Source: Bolinopsis microptera | Lineage: Eukaryota; Ctenophora; Tentaculata; Lobata; Bolinopsidae | Assembly: GCF_026151205.1 (NCBI RefSeq) | Contig: NC_087084.1 | Location: 5,263,538 to 5,327,537 of the forward strand | Length of the DNA stretch: 64,000 nt | Reading direction: 5' to 3' | Part shown: positions 22,476-50,267 of the stretch, one piece after another | Layout of the letters: every line of letters begins with the position of its first letter | How positions within the stretch are numbered: the stretch's first letter is position 1 | Program-made: the position numbers and the translations under genes | The notes under the pieces: model-generated | Database searches by the model: none | Told to the model about the DNA's origin: nothing | Seen by the model: only the letters and a program-made list of their open reading frames with translations

Positions 22476-23728
22476 ATATGACCAATATTTCTTTATCTAA
22501 GGACGTATTTAAAATAGTATTACAGTACTTACTAAACGGTGTGTGTCAGAGGGAGTTGTAAGGGCTATCAAACTAGGAATTTTAAGATGTTGCACAGATT
22601 TGTATTTCTGAGTTCTCCAGTCACCACTATTTCAGTCAGCACAATCTTTCTTTCTCTCTCTCTCTCTCTCTATTCTACGATTTTGGTATCATTAGCACAA
22701 CAAATAACAATGTAGCCATTACAGCAGCTAGCGACAAGTAAGTTTATCCTAAAAGTAACGAAGCACATGCTCATTTAAAAACCTTCATTTACTGAGAATA
22801 TGATCAAGCTTATTAGTAAAGATACAATAAGTATTATAAGCGTGGCTTGCCTCAAATTAAATAGATCAGAAGATAACTATAAACTGATCATGATTAGAAC
22901 AAAAACAACACAGTGCTTGGTCGTTGTTTTAAAGTTTGAAAACAGTGCATGTGGCCTTCCATCAAGAACACGGAATTATGTGATCATACAAGAAAGACAG
23001 ATCTTAATAATATTTAACATCATTTGCATCAGGCTTAGTTGTTTGAAATAAATTACCTCATACAGCTGAAGACCAACAATGATTGGAGAGGAGGAAAAAA
23101 TATCAAACAGAATAATCATATGTATTGTGAGCCAACCAGGGGTAGATGAGGCATCCATCTCTCCAACGGTTTTGACATCATCGAAATCATCTTACCGTCA
23201 TCTGAATAAAGGTCATGTTAATTATCTCAATTATACATTAGCCAGTTGCAGTATTAAATTAGCCAGATGCTTAGCAATGCGCATAAATGTGCTCAGTGCA
23301 TTCTTGGAATTTTCACAAGTTTTATTTCAGCCCGACAATGAAAATAATATCAGATCAGTGGTACTTAGATCGAATCCAAATAAAATCAACAAAGTGGCCG
23401 ATTTTTATGCACAATTTTTTAAAAAATGTATATTTGGACTATTCATATGTGCACAGATAACTGCATCAAGGTAATGATAATAATAATCCTATACATTTGC
23501 ATAATTGAAACAATTATGGCCCCTTATTGTGGGCAGAATATGTGTTTTTGTTGAAGGTATAAAACTTATCTGAGTGACTGCATAGGGATAAATACTAGGA
23601 CCTACTAAACTCAAAACAAAATGCAGCCACCTAATTAAGATACTGAATTATTTACTTCACTTCAATTATGATGGCCAAACGTGACAAGCTTGTATCTAAA
23701 CAAATAAAAACATGATCAATGATATGAC

Positions 23729-23815
23729 GTACATGTAGCGCGTGGTCAAGCGCAACTAGCAGAGCCAAACGGAATAGAAATAGCGCAGTGCTTTTCAACA
23801 GTCCCATTATGTCAC
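23729..23815. repeat. Dispersed GC-rich repeat, copy 1
   Basis: Shares GCGCAACTAGCAGAGCCAAA, CGG-ATAGAAA and a TCAACAGTCCCAT block with 26395-26500, where the match is GCGCGACTAGCAGCGCCAAA. The two copies are in the same orientation and about 2.7 kb apart. Confidence 0.6.
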
Positions 23816-24331
23816 AGTTGATTATCAATCAAAATAACTGACCACTGCACTGATCAGCCCTACATTACATGACAAACACCCAACACTCATACTTTGATCA
23901 GAAACACTCACTGAGTGAAAAATGTAATACCTTGGGAACAAGAAATTTGGGATACATAACATTTTGATGCATAAGTGCATCCCTTTCTGATCTTCTGGAT
24001 CAATTTTACAAAATTCAGAGAACAATTCCACCACTATACCGGTTTTACATTATACAACTAATAGAATTCTAAGGATAAACACAATAATCTATCTTTCTAA
24101 TTGCTATGTTAATTGTTAAATAGCAACATTTCGGGGTTGATTCATACTCTGCACTGCAAGGTTACAGTTTCATTTTAATAGAAATTTGAGTAATAATGCC
24201 TGTAACAATGTTTTAATAAATCATAGTGTGTTAAAGGATACAAATGGAGTGATGTGCTTTATGGCTACCATCATTGAGTGCATTGAGTTATGTAACCTAA
24301 AAGGTGTCCAGTTTTGGATTGGGAATTGAGT

Positions 24332-24398
24332 GGGGCAGTATCTGTGCAGCCCTAAAACCAAGAGTAGACTTGGTTGTGGGGCTGCACAGATACTTCCC
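24332..24398. ncRNA. Pre-miRNA-like hairpin (candidate only)
   Basis: A 66-nt inverted repeat: AGTATCTGTGCAGCCC, a four-base bulge region, ACCAAG, loop AGTAGA, CTTGGT, four bases, GGGCTGCACAGATACT. The stem is perfect apart from a short internal loop, and the size suits an animal pre-miRNA. No expression evidence is available from sequence alone; a short palindromic MITE would look similar. Confidence 0.35.
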
Positions 24399-24652
24399 AT
24401 GTATTATAGAACTATGATCATAATAAACTACTTTTAGGATAAGAGTGAGAAATAGTGAAACAAACTTTTTAGTGAAACAAATTTAAAATAATGCAAGGGT
24501 AGGGGTAACAGATAGTTATTATGACTTTAGGAACCTTAACCTTATTCCTAGCCAAACTGTTGTGTACTCCATTTAAATGTCTAACTAGCCTTTAATAATG
24601 GTGGGTTGTCTTGGATACTGCATTTCCAACTGTACTTGGTGCCAGTGGCGTA

Positions 24653-24930
24653 ACGAAGGGCCCTGCTGACCCTGCTGTGCAGGGGGGCGCCGTCTTAGGG
24701 GGGCGCCAAATTGTCGTTTGAATGTGGGACAATTTCGAAAACTTAACTAAAGTACTAGCAAAACTGCGCGTTTTGCTCTAGATACACACTTTTTTAGAGA
24801 TTTTACCGGCGTATCCTCTTAAATCGCCTAATTTTTTCAATTTTAGGGAGGGGCACCAAAAGGAGAGGGGGCGCCAACAGGGGGGCGCCTTTTCGGCAGG
24901 GGGGCGCCAACAGGCAACGTTACGCCACTG
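24653..24930. mobile_element. hAT-type MITE, copy 1
   Basis: 278-bp element with terminal inverted repeats CAGTGGCGTAACG ... CGTTACGCCACTG, flanked by the 8-bp duplication CTTGGTGC (24645-24652, 24931-24938). The interior has GGGGGGCGCC blocks in both orientations and no open frame, so it depends on an outside transposase. Confidence 0.93.
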
Positions 24931-24938
24931 CTTGGTGC

Positions 24939-27043
24939 ACGCCAGGTTTAAAATAAAATTATTTCCCTCACTTGCTTGGATTAGATTGGCCTACTCCAAT
25001 GTTAAGACTGCGTCGTCACCACTAACCAGTAGATTCATCATACATGAACTGTAGGCACCTAAATTGAATTGATTAGAATAAGTATGTCAAAGATTTCGTT
25101 TTCCCTAATAGAAGTTTCGATAGTAAATAAAAGGAAAAATGTGTCAAAATGTATTTAATATACACTCAATTAAATCAAGTGATGCGATTGGCAGAGCACA
25201 ATCAAATTTTTAGTGTTGCAATTGGCAGAGCACAATATTTTAAATCTTTAACAATCTAATATATAAAAGTTTCAAAACGCATGATCTGCTCCATTATTTA
25301 AACTCCATTAAAGGGGCAGGGATGAGATTGTAGGAGACTTCTGATAGATGGATCTCATGTTTGGTGTCCACCTTCTTTCCCCGGTACTTAATTAAAAGAA
25401 TATCCATTTGAGCATATATATTTTTACAATTGGTCAAAATATGGGTAAAGAGAAACAATAAACATATAATAACATTTATTGGAATGCGAGAATTTGTATT
25501 GTGGCAGGTGGTTGATTTAAGTGCTCCAAGAAATAATTTTACTTTACAATAGGCAATGATGAGTGGCAGGATTTTGTAGCTCACTAATAAACATTCATCT
25601 TCAAATCTTTCGAAAATGGCATTATCTCATAGAGCAATATATTCTTGGTTTAAAAAGACAACAAAGAAATTTTCAAAAGAAGCCTATAGAAGAAATTCTG
25701 CTTGTGTGCTTGTAAGAAATATCAATCATCTATACGATGGGAGTTGGGAAATAAGATTAAAGGCTCATAATGTTAAGTTATAGAAGTTATGATGCATTTG
25801 GGACAAGCCATTAGAACTCACTGTACGGCCTCAGCCCTCAAGTAGGAAAAATTGTGTGCTTCGTCATGGAGATGGTATGTGAGAATTCATAGACATGTGA
25901 TCTACAACAATCAATATGTTACCAATGATTTGAATATCTTTGAAAGTGTCAGATCGAGGATTCAATGAAATCTTATTTGGAGATTTTCACTTTATATCAA
26001 AGAATAGGTGATATGATGTTCTATTCTTCATATATGTATTTACAAAAGGTCGTGAGCATACAGTCTCAAGTCTACAAACATCATTTCCCGAAACTTGTGG
26101 ACGATATCAAATTTAAAGCTGGAAAAATATCAGCCAACAATACAATTTGCTTAAATAGTAAAGAATACGAAAGTTAACATCAAACTAGGCGGTTTGTTTG
26201 CTCATAAGTAGTCATTTCTTCTGCATTAGAATTAGCGCTCGATTCATCAGGCTATCTATCTATCTAATTACCAAATAATTAATTGTTTCAAAATTTATAT
26301 ACTGTGGTCGTACGTCGATTTTTTAATTCAAAACATGGAAATGGGTAGCGCATGGTCGCGCGCGCAACAATAAGGTCGCATTTGTGATTTCAATATTTTA
26401 CATGACGTACGCGTAACGCGCGGACGCAAGCGCGACTAGCAGCGCCAAACGGGATAGAAAATAGCGCGGCTCTATTCAACGTGGTCCCATCGTGGATCAC
26501 TCAACATTCAACTACCCAATTATGTGACATGTACAATTTAATTGTTTCATGTTGTAGACACGATATTGAAAAACTGATATTGAAAAAATAAAATGACAAT
26601 AGGGGTGATCACAATTAAATGTGATACATTTATGTGATTGTATTAAAACAAGAAGTATATGAATTTTAATAATAATTGTCATAAACATATGTTCTTTTAC
26701 ATTATTTAACAAGTTATTATTTATTTGTATTAAAAATTTTATTGTAGTGAAAAAAAAAATTTTTAGTGAAACAAATGTATATATTAATTTACACAACTAT
26801 AGCATAAAATATAATTATAAAAATATACATTTTATAATTGCTTCCATTTTGAACACTGCTAATAACAAATACCTTCCAGCCCATCGATATAAAGTATAAG
26901 TCGCCAAAACAAACAACAAAGCTCCAAGTTAATTTATCTTCGTACTTTGTTTTGGAGGCTGTATAGTAGAATGCCAATAAATAATTATTGACAAACGGTG
27001 CAGTCTCCGCCTTGCAATTACGAAGTAATTTAAGGCGGAAGTA
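24939..27043. other. AT-rich spacer between two MITE copies
   Basis: No gene recognised. Includes the second copy of the dispersed GC-rich repeat (26395-26500, CGCGCGGACGCAAGCGCGAC) and ATCTATC repeats near 26252-26265. Open frames at 25294-25584 and 25965-26177 lack any domain. Confidence 0.45.
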
Positions 27044-27332
27044 CAGTGGCGTAACGAAAGGCCCTGCTGACCCCGCTGTGCAGGGGGGCGCCGTCTTAGG
27101 GGGGCGCCAAATCGTCGTTTGAATGTGGGACAATTTCGAAAACTTAACTAAAGTACTAGCAAAACTGCGCGTTTTGCTCTAGATACACACTTTTTTAAAG
27201 ATTTTACCGGCGTATTCTTTAAAATCACCTAATTTGTTTAATTTTAGGGAGGGGCACCAAAAGGGGAGGGGGCGCCAACAGGGGGGCGCTTTTTTCGGCA
27301 GGGGGGCGCCAACAGGCAACGTTACGCCACTG
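27044..27332. mobile_element. hAT-type MITE, copy 2
   Basis: 289 bp, same termini and same orientation as the element at 24653, flanked by its own 8-bp duplication CGGAAGTA (27036-27043 and 27333-27340). The two copies are very similar throughout, pointing to fairly recent spread. Confidence 0.93.
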
Positions 27333-27603
27333 CGGAAGTATGCGCCGTTAATACAACCCACAGTACAAGACATTATGAGCTCCAAGACTTCAATAATCCT
27401 GAGTTTAACGTATTGACTCACCATCGTCAGCCGTCAGTAATTTATATGTTAGAGTTTAGATATAACACATGATAATCAATTTTTAACTGTTTTCATGGTC
27501 TTGCAGCCAAACAAAACGGTTTTACAAAATCCCTAATCCCAACCTTAACTCTAACGTTAACCATAACCCAAAGCTAGTTATTAGAGAAAAGGTTGTAATG
27601 ATA

Positions 27604-28262
27604 GCTATTTAGAAAGCTTTGATAAGACCTCATTTTGAGTATTGTGTCCAATTGTCGAATCCAGTTGAGGCTCATGGAAGTTGGGGGACTGTTTTGGAGC
27701 TCAAGAGCGTCCAGAGGTGGTTTACCCGTCTTGTTGATGAGGTGGGTACTCTTCCTTACAGCCGTATACTGGATATCCTCAATTTGACAACGCTGGCAGA
27801 GCGGCGAATACGTGGGGACCTTATTGAAGGTTTTAAAGTAACTATTTTAAAGTAACTAGTGGTTTGACTGAATATGGATCGGGTTTGTTCAGAGTGAGCA
27901 GATCTGGTCTTAATCTAGTTTCAACCAATAGATGTAGTAAGAGTGTAACTAAAGTCAGGAATCTTCAGTCTTCTTTTCTTCCGGAGCGAGTCATTCCTTA
28001 TTGGAACAAACTCCCTTCAGATGTCAAGAACTGCTCGACAGTTTTAAGCTTTAAAGTTAGATTGGAAGGATTTAAGAAAGAAATGATTTCTAAAAACAGT
28101 GTAAATGATTTTTATTTTTGGACTGTTTCGAATGAAGTTTTAGGGAAAATTGAAGGACCCAGTTATTTAAGCAATAAGGAGAGACATAATGAATATCTTT
28201 GGCTTCATCCTTTTGTGGCACAGAAGCGTTTTATAAATCTCTATTCCACTGGGAAGTATTAA
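27604..28262 (+). pseudogene. LINE (CR1/Jockey-like) ORF2 C-terminal fragment, frameshifted
   Basis: Frame one reads ALIRPHFEYCVQL, LKSVQRWFTRLVDE, LPYSRILDILNLTTLAERR, IRGDLIEGFKVT, and frame two continues SGLTEYGSGLFRVS, PYWNKLPSDVKNC, LEGFKKEM. This is the region after the catalytic palm in CR1/Jockey-like reverse transcriptases. The break at about 27846 is caused by a 14-bp tandem duplication (AAAGTAACTATTTT); removing one copy would restore FKVTSGL. 5'-truncated and inactive. Confidence 0.85.
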
Positions 28263-28887
28263 TGAATTATTTATAGATAATGTATTAGATTTCATTAATT
28301 AATAAAATTGAATTTGTTAAATTATTAATGTTGATGGAAAAGTATATTTATTTAAATTATTTTTCTATTTAGTGCAATGATATTTTGTAGACACTTGTGA
28401 TGATGTTATGTCATAATCTTTACTTACTTACTTACTTACATATCTTATTACACCACAAAATAAACTTTAACACAACTCCAGGAATAAATATAACTGTCTC
28501 TTGACACCACTTTAGGGTTAGACAGGTTCTTGCTAGTTTTTGTAACTCCTTCATAATCGATCCAGTGATGCATATTTTGTATGAGTTGAAATTATGGCTT
28601 ATTAATGACACCATTTAATCTAAATGCTAGAGCCTGGCTTTATGCCAAATGAAAAGGCTATCACGCATCCCATCGATTTGTTCTCAATTAAAAGCACCCA
28701 ATTTGCGATTCTTATCTGATTGTTGCATGTTATAAATTTGACTTGAATATGCTACTTTGCACGTGCAAATAGCATTTTAAGCTATATGATTAAATTTTGC
28801 CTCAATGAGCTATACTAATGATGGGCTATATGATAATAAATATTGTGTTGTTATTTATAAATTTGATAACAAACACAATATCAGGCA
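28263..28887. other. Presumed promoter and 5' UTR region of the TPR gene
   Basis: AT-rich, with ACTT repeats at about 28422-28440. No upstream open frame with a domain. The ATG at 28888 is preceded by AGGCA and is the first in the long exon. Confidence 0.4.
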
Positions 28888-45014
<16,127 letters not shown>

Positions 45015-46610
45015 AACACACTTTCTATCGTCAGGAGAGTGATAATTTGAAGAGCGTCATGTTTGGTGTACAGAGAAATACTAACACGGCTAAGAGGGTC
45101 CCTGGGCGTTAGAATTAACGCGTTAGATATCACGTGTGAGGAGTAACGCGTTAATTATCACGCGTGACAAACTGTGAATCTAATCACCCATCGGGTGTGG
45201 GGTTATAATGACCCAAATATTGAACGTAAATTCAAAGATATAAAGTTCAAAGTGGATTAAAGTGACCCAATTATTGGACATTAACTCAAGTGTAGCTGTA
45301 CTGGAACAATGAATTTGAGAACTTGTTGATAATATGCGAAAGTACGGAACTTGACGGTATTTGGTGGTGGAGCAAGGAGCTTGTTTTTGCGAGGGCCTGG
45401 CAAGATAGTGGTAAATGATGTGGTTTGTGTTGGGTTTAATAGTAAACTGGTTGAGGCACCAACACACGATCTGTGTCACTGCTCAAATTCACAGTGATAA
45501 ATTTATGAATTTTTATTGTGTATCATCGCATTGCTAGAACATGTAGAAGATGTCGTGATCTAACGACTAACATTGACTGATGACAACACATTCTAGGTGT
45601 AAACTTGATTCTCTTTGCTGCACAAGTTTGAAATATCCACTGCAGTTCAATGTTACCCGATGTGATGGCGATCAATTTGACAATTTTGGCAGTTTATTCA
45701 CCGCGCATTGTGCCCGGTTAAACTTAAATACAATTTTTATGTAATTTATTTGTAAATACCGATTATTTATTTTAATTTATGTTCTATGTGTAGTTAGATT
45801 ATTTTCTGTATAAAAGCTATATTTGTTGAGCTTCATGTTTGTGTTTAGGTTCTTGAATTGATGTCATTATTTCAATTTTATTTGTTCTTAAACACTAAAT
45901 ATGGTTCTATTTCTTTCCAAAACTACTACATAAATGTTTAAAAAAGAGCAACAAATTCCAATTCGTTTGATTCTGGGCGGCACTTTAAGTTTACCTGGGG
46001 ACCCCAGGCTATTATATTTATGTTCATAATCATGGAATAGAGATTTGGCGGAATTACAGGCTGAGCTCCGCCCAGTAACATCTACTGAATAGTGGTATTC
46101 ATAATATTTTCTGAAACTTCTCTCGTGGCCGAAGTTTGATTGAAAACTGAATTTGAGTCGTTTTTTGTGCTAATTTTGGACCCCAATGATTGTATCGCGA
46201 TTCAGGATATAGTCAGGTGATTACTTCCTCAGCTACCAATTGGTGGTATTCATCTTGATGTGAGACTTTCAATTTATTTGGAAACAATATATCGAAAGTA
46301 TACATACTATTTTCTGAAACTTCTCTCGTAGCCGAGGTTTGATAGAAAACTGAATTTGAGTAGTTCTTTGTGCTAATTTTGGACCCCAATGATTGTATCG
46401 CCATTCAGGATATAGTCAGGTGATTACTTCCTCAGCTACCAATTGGTGGTATTCATTTTTGACGTGAAACTTCCAATTTATTTGGAAACAATATATCAAA
46501 AGTATACATACTATTTTGAAACTTCTCTCGTGACCGTATCGAGTCCGTATTGAGGTCATTTAAGCATTTAGAGGTATAGATACCATATTTTGTCCAAATT
46601 CTCCTTTTTA
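45015..46610. other. 3' flank of the TPR gene and 5' flank of receptor A
   Basis: 45807-46015 matches the first ~200 bp of a block that also lies at 52261 and 57281 (TGTATAAAAGCTATATTTG onwards). At 46108-46260 and 46310-46460 a ~150-bp sequence is tandemly duplicated (GGACCCCAATGATTGTATCG in each); single copies precede receptors B and C, so it belongs to the receptor 5' flank. Confidence 0.7.
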
Positions 46611-48201
46611 ATGTCCTATAACTACTCCAACTGCACCCTCTTCGGGATACAAAACAAAGCTGAAAGATACGTCTACGGAGGATGGTTCGTCTTCGCCATC
46701 ACATGCTCGCTTCTCGGCGACACCACCATACTAGTTGCCTCCATCAGATACAAAGCCTTTAAACTCCAGAAGATAGTGGTGGCTTTCATCCAACATATCG
46801 CAGTGTGTGACTTGTTCATAACCATAAGCACCACCATCCCCCAGCTGGTCTCCTTGATTAAAGATAGAAAAAGCAACAACAGGTTCCTAGCTATTATAAG
46901 ATTCTTCATCCCATTTTATTTATACAGTGTGGGTATAAATCTTGTAAGCGCGATGACACTTGGGAAGCTTCTCTCCCTAAAATATCCTTTTAGAGCAGGC
47001 ACTTGGACCACTGCCACAATTCACAAGTTCTGTGCTGGTATTTGGATCGCCGCCCTTTCTGTTCCGGTTCTATATACCCTTATAGACAAGAAGAAATAAT
47101 GTTCGATTGCAGAGTGTATACTTACACGCTCACTTACACTTTTAGCATCTGGAAGATATTGAACCCCGTTTATTCCCTGATCGTACTGGTCACCCCAAAT
47201 GTGATAATAGTCGCCTCAACAGTTCTGCTGCTGAAAGAGGCAAGAAGAGTGGTCACGGACACCCGAGAAAGTCTACGCTGGCAAGGCATCATGATGGTGG
47301 TTCTCACTGCAACAGTCACCACAATTTCCTTCTTGACACCAGCAGTCTACCTGATTGCTGAGCCGTTTATAGCTAAAGATCCTTCTGTTCCTGGACCATT
47401 CTACAAAAAGTTTTACCGGTTCTCTTCCGCTGTAATGTGCGTGAATGTTCTTGCTAACTTCTTCGTTTATAGCCTAACAGTGACCAGCTTCAGAAACTTC
47501 CTGAAGTCAAAGTTAAAGCAGGCCTTTTCTATCCAATCCAACAAAGTCACTAAAGGTAATTCTTTCAAATAATCTAGTTCTTTTGTCTGACAATCAGGTA
47601 ATTATTTATTATTTATTAGAATAAGTAAAACTGATAAAAAAGTTATTTATCTAAACAATCAGACAACAACTCATCAGTAAAAAACAACCAGGCAGGACAG
47701 TATCCAGGGGTCTAGCAAAAGGAAGGGGAAGACAGATCAACAGAACCAACTTCCCTGCCATACCACGCCAAGAAATGGGTTTGGTAGTTTAAAATAAAAT
47801 CACTTTCTCGGATAGCAAGTCAGAAGTTTTATAGAAGTCTAAAAATAAATTCGATCAATTGAATCGGTAAAAATAAAGAAACTGAAACCATTTCAGAGCG
47901 AATAAAGGAAGGAGGGAAGACAGAAGTGAAAACGCTAACAGGACCAACAAAGGAAATCGGTAAGTGAATATAGAATCGTCTTGCTAAATAACTAAACGTT
48001 TTTATTGTTCTATTGAATTAAAAGATCAAACGGAATTCCTATCACATTTATTTTTTAGATATTGTGAACGATGGACCATTGGAAGTTAAAACAACAGAAC
48101 GAATAACCGTAACGATAGAAGGAGGGACAGAAAAAGGATGCATGAAAGAGAATGACCAGATCGACAATCAGCCCATAGAAATCGAGGAAACGGGCATTTG
48201 A
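46611..48201 (+). pseudogene. 7TM receptor copy A, one-base frameshift
   Basis: Three-exon layout identical to copy B: 46611-47555, 47897-47959, 48059-48201. Translation matches copy B closely up to TM4/loop 2, then a single missing A (GACAAGAAGAA against GACAAAGAAGA in B) at about 47085 brings TAA at 47097; the second half is intact in the next frame, starting MFDCRVYTYTLTYTFSIWK. The tail exons keep open frames and splice sites. Either a young pseudogene or a sequence error; strong similarity to B over introns shows recent duplication. Confidence 0.85.
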
Positions 48202-48445
48202 TCGCAGAGACCTACTTCAAAGATTGGACTATGAATGAAAAATATGGATGATTTCGCAAGATCATGTTGAAAATAATATGTCCTCATTGCTGCTATTTTT
48301 GGATAACCCGTTTCCCCAAAATACATCCTTAATCAAACATGGCTCTCAACAGACAACATTCATATTTGATACTGGAAATATCTGATTGAAGGAATTTTAG
48401 TTTTTATATTCTTCCTCCTACTCCGCAGATGATTTAACAATAAAC

Positions 48446-49598
48446 TGAAAGGAAGCAATGTGTTGTGTTAGATGGTGTATCATCGTTTGCTGCCGCAATC
48501 CTCAGTGGAGTTCCACAAGGCACCGTTCTTGGGCCACTGTTATTCATTCTGTTCATAAATGATATGAAGCTATGTGTTAAAGGGTCTGTCATCAGATTCT
48601 TTGCTGATGACACTAGGATTCTTAAGCATATCTACAGTTTGGCCGACAAAGATGTCCTGCAGGATGATCTCAACTCTGTTGTTAATTGGGCTAAGTGCAA
48701 CAACATGGCCCTTCATGAGGATAAGTTTGAGCTTCTTGTTCACAAGCATTGTCCAAAGAATTCCTTGTTTGATCATCCATTCGCCATCCAAGCTCAAACA
48801 TATGAAGTGTCTAACGGAAACATGCTGTACCCCACTCAAACGGTGAAAGATCTAGGAGTGACAGTTTCCGCTGATTTGTCCTGGACCCCACACGTCAACA
48901 GGATAGCTGAACGCGCAGGAAAAGTTGCTTCTTGGGTGCTAAGTGCGTTCAAAACGAGAGACAAAGCCACCATGATGACTCTGTACAAGTCTCTCGTTAG
49001 AAGCCATCTGGAGTATTGCTGTCCTCTGTGGAATTGCTCTAAGAACAAGGACATCCAACAGCTAGAAGGGATTCAGCGTACGTTTACATCGAAAATAGAT
49101 GGCACCCAGCACCTCGACTACTGGCAGAGATTAAAGGCCCTAGATCTGATGTCATTGCAAAGAAGAAGAGAACGGTATTTAATCATCAACATGTGGAAAG
49201 TTCTGCATTGCAAGTGCCCTAATGATATTGGTATCCAGTTCTCGGTGACTCTCAGACATGGTCAAAAAGCAGTTGTGCCCAGTATAGCTAAGTCCAGCAG
49301 TCAACGTAATCAAGCACTACACGACAACTCATTTGCAGTCACTGGACCTCGATTATGGAATGTAATCCCAACACATATGCACACCATCGAGGATCCTATG
49401 CAATTCAAAGTAGCTTTAACGAACTTTGTGAAGTCATTTCCGGACGAGCCTCCAGCTCCAGGATACAGCCGTCGGAATGGAAACTCCTTGCTTGATTGGA
49501 GTGGTGATAAAACAGTTTCTACACTGTCCGGGGGGTCGACTTTTTCGATGGCCCGATAGAGGATTCTATGAAACCCTACAAAGTAACAAAGTAAGTAA
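48446..49598 (+). mobile_element. 5'-truncated LINE, reverse transcriptase ORF end (CR1/Jockey-like)
   Basis: A 360-codon open frame carries SGVPQGTVLGPLLFILFIND, the catalytic FADDT, then MALHEDKFELL, VKDLGVTVSADLSW, LYKSLVRSHLEYCCPLWNC, LEGIQRTFTSKI and GPRLWNVIPTHMHTIEDP. It begins just before the palm motif, so 5' sequence is lost. The interruption is clear from comparison with copies B and C: AACAATAAAC continues into AAAAAACATTGACTG there, whereas here about 1.15 kb intervenes. Possible short duplicate AATAAAC/AGTAAAC at the borders. Confidence 0.9.
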
Positions 49599-50267
49599 AC
49601 AAAAAACATTGACTGAACTTTAAACTTTCGATTACTGAATTTTATATAACTTCTTCATTACATGACATGCTTAATTTACAATATTTATTTTCTGAAAATT
49701 GTTTTGAATAAGTTAGAATTTGAACTAAATTTAAATGATCTCCTTGTTGTAATCCATCCAAATAACAGCAACAAATCGCGCTAGGGCAAATTTTAAAATT
49801 CGTTATACCTTTGTATGGGACAGAATGCATCGCATAAGGAGAAATTTGGTTTTTTAATGGATGATGGCAAAAGTTTTAAAATATTCATGTAACATACAAC
49901 TTTTCTGGGAAGATGTAATAGCTGGCAAATTTTGTAATAGGATATTTGCTTATTAAATTGTAAGCATTGCATAGTTAGTGTGCATGGTTTCTGAAGAATA
50001 AAGGTTTGATTGAAAACTGAATTTAAGTAGTTCTTTGTGCTCATTTTGGACCCCAATGATTGTATCGCCATTCAGGATATAGTCAGGTGATTACTTCCTC
50101 AGCTACCGATTGGTGGTATTCATCTTTGACGTGAGACTTCCAAATTATTTGGAAAGAATATATCAAAAGTACAGCATTTTCTGAAAATTTTCTCGTTGTC
50201 GTATCGTGACCGTATCAAGGTCATTTAGAGGTATAGAGGTCATATCTTGTCCAAATTCCCCTTTTTG

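Larger units (their letters stand above)
20201..24331. other. Gene-poor region with simple repeats
   Basis: No gene I can support. Short open frames (for example 22800-23051 and 23079-23474) show no domain. Contents: a G-run at 21769-21792, a (TC)n tract near 22650-22672, and a stretch of repeated ACTAACTGTTTTT motifs between 21800 and 22400 (see separate entry). A stretch near 23729-23815 (GCGCGTGGTCAAGCGCAACTA) is repeated in diverged form at 26395-26500. Confidence 0.45.
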
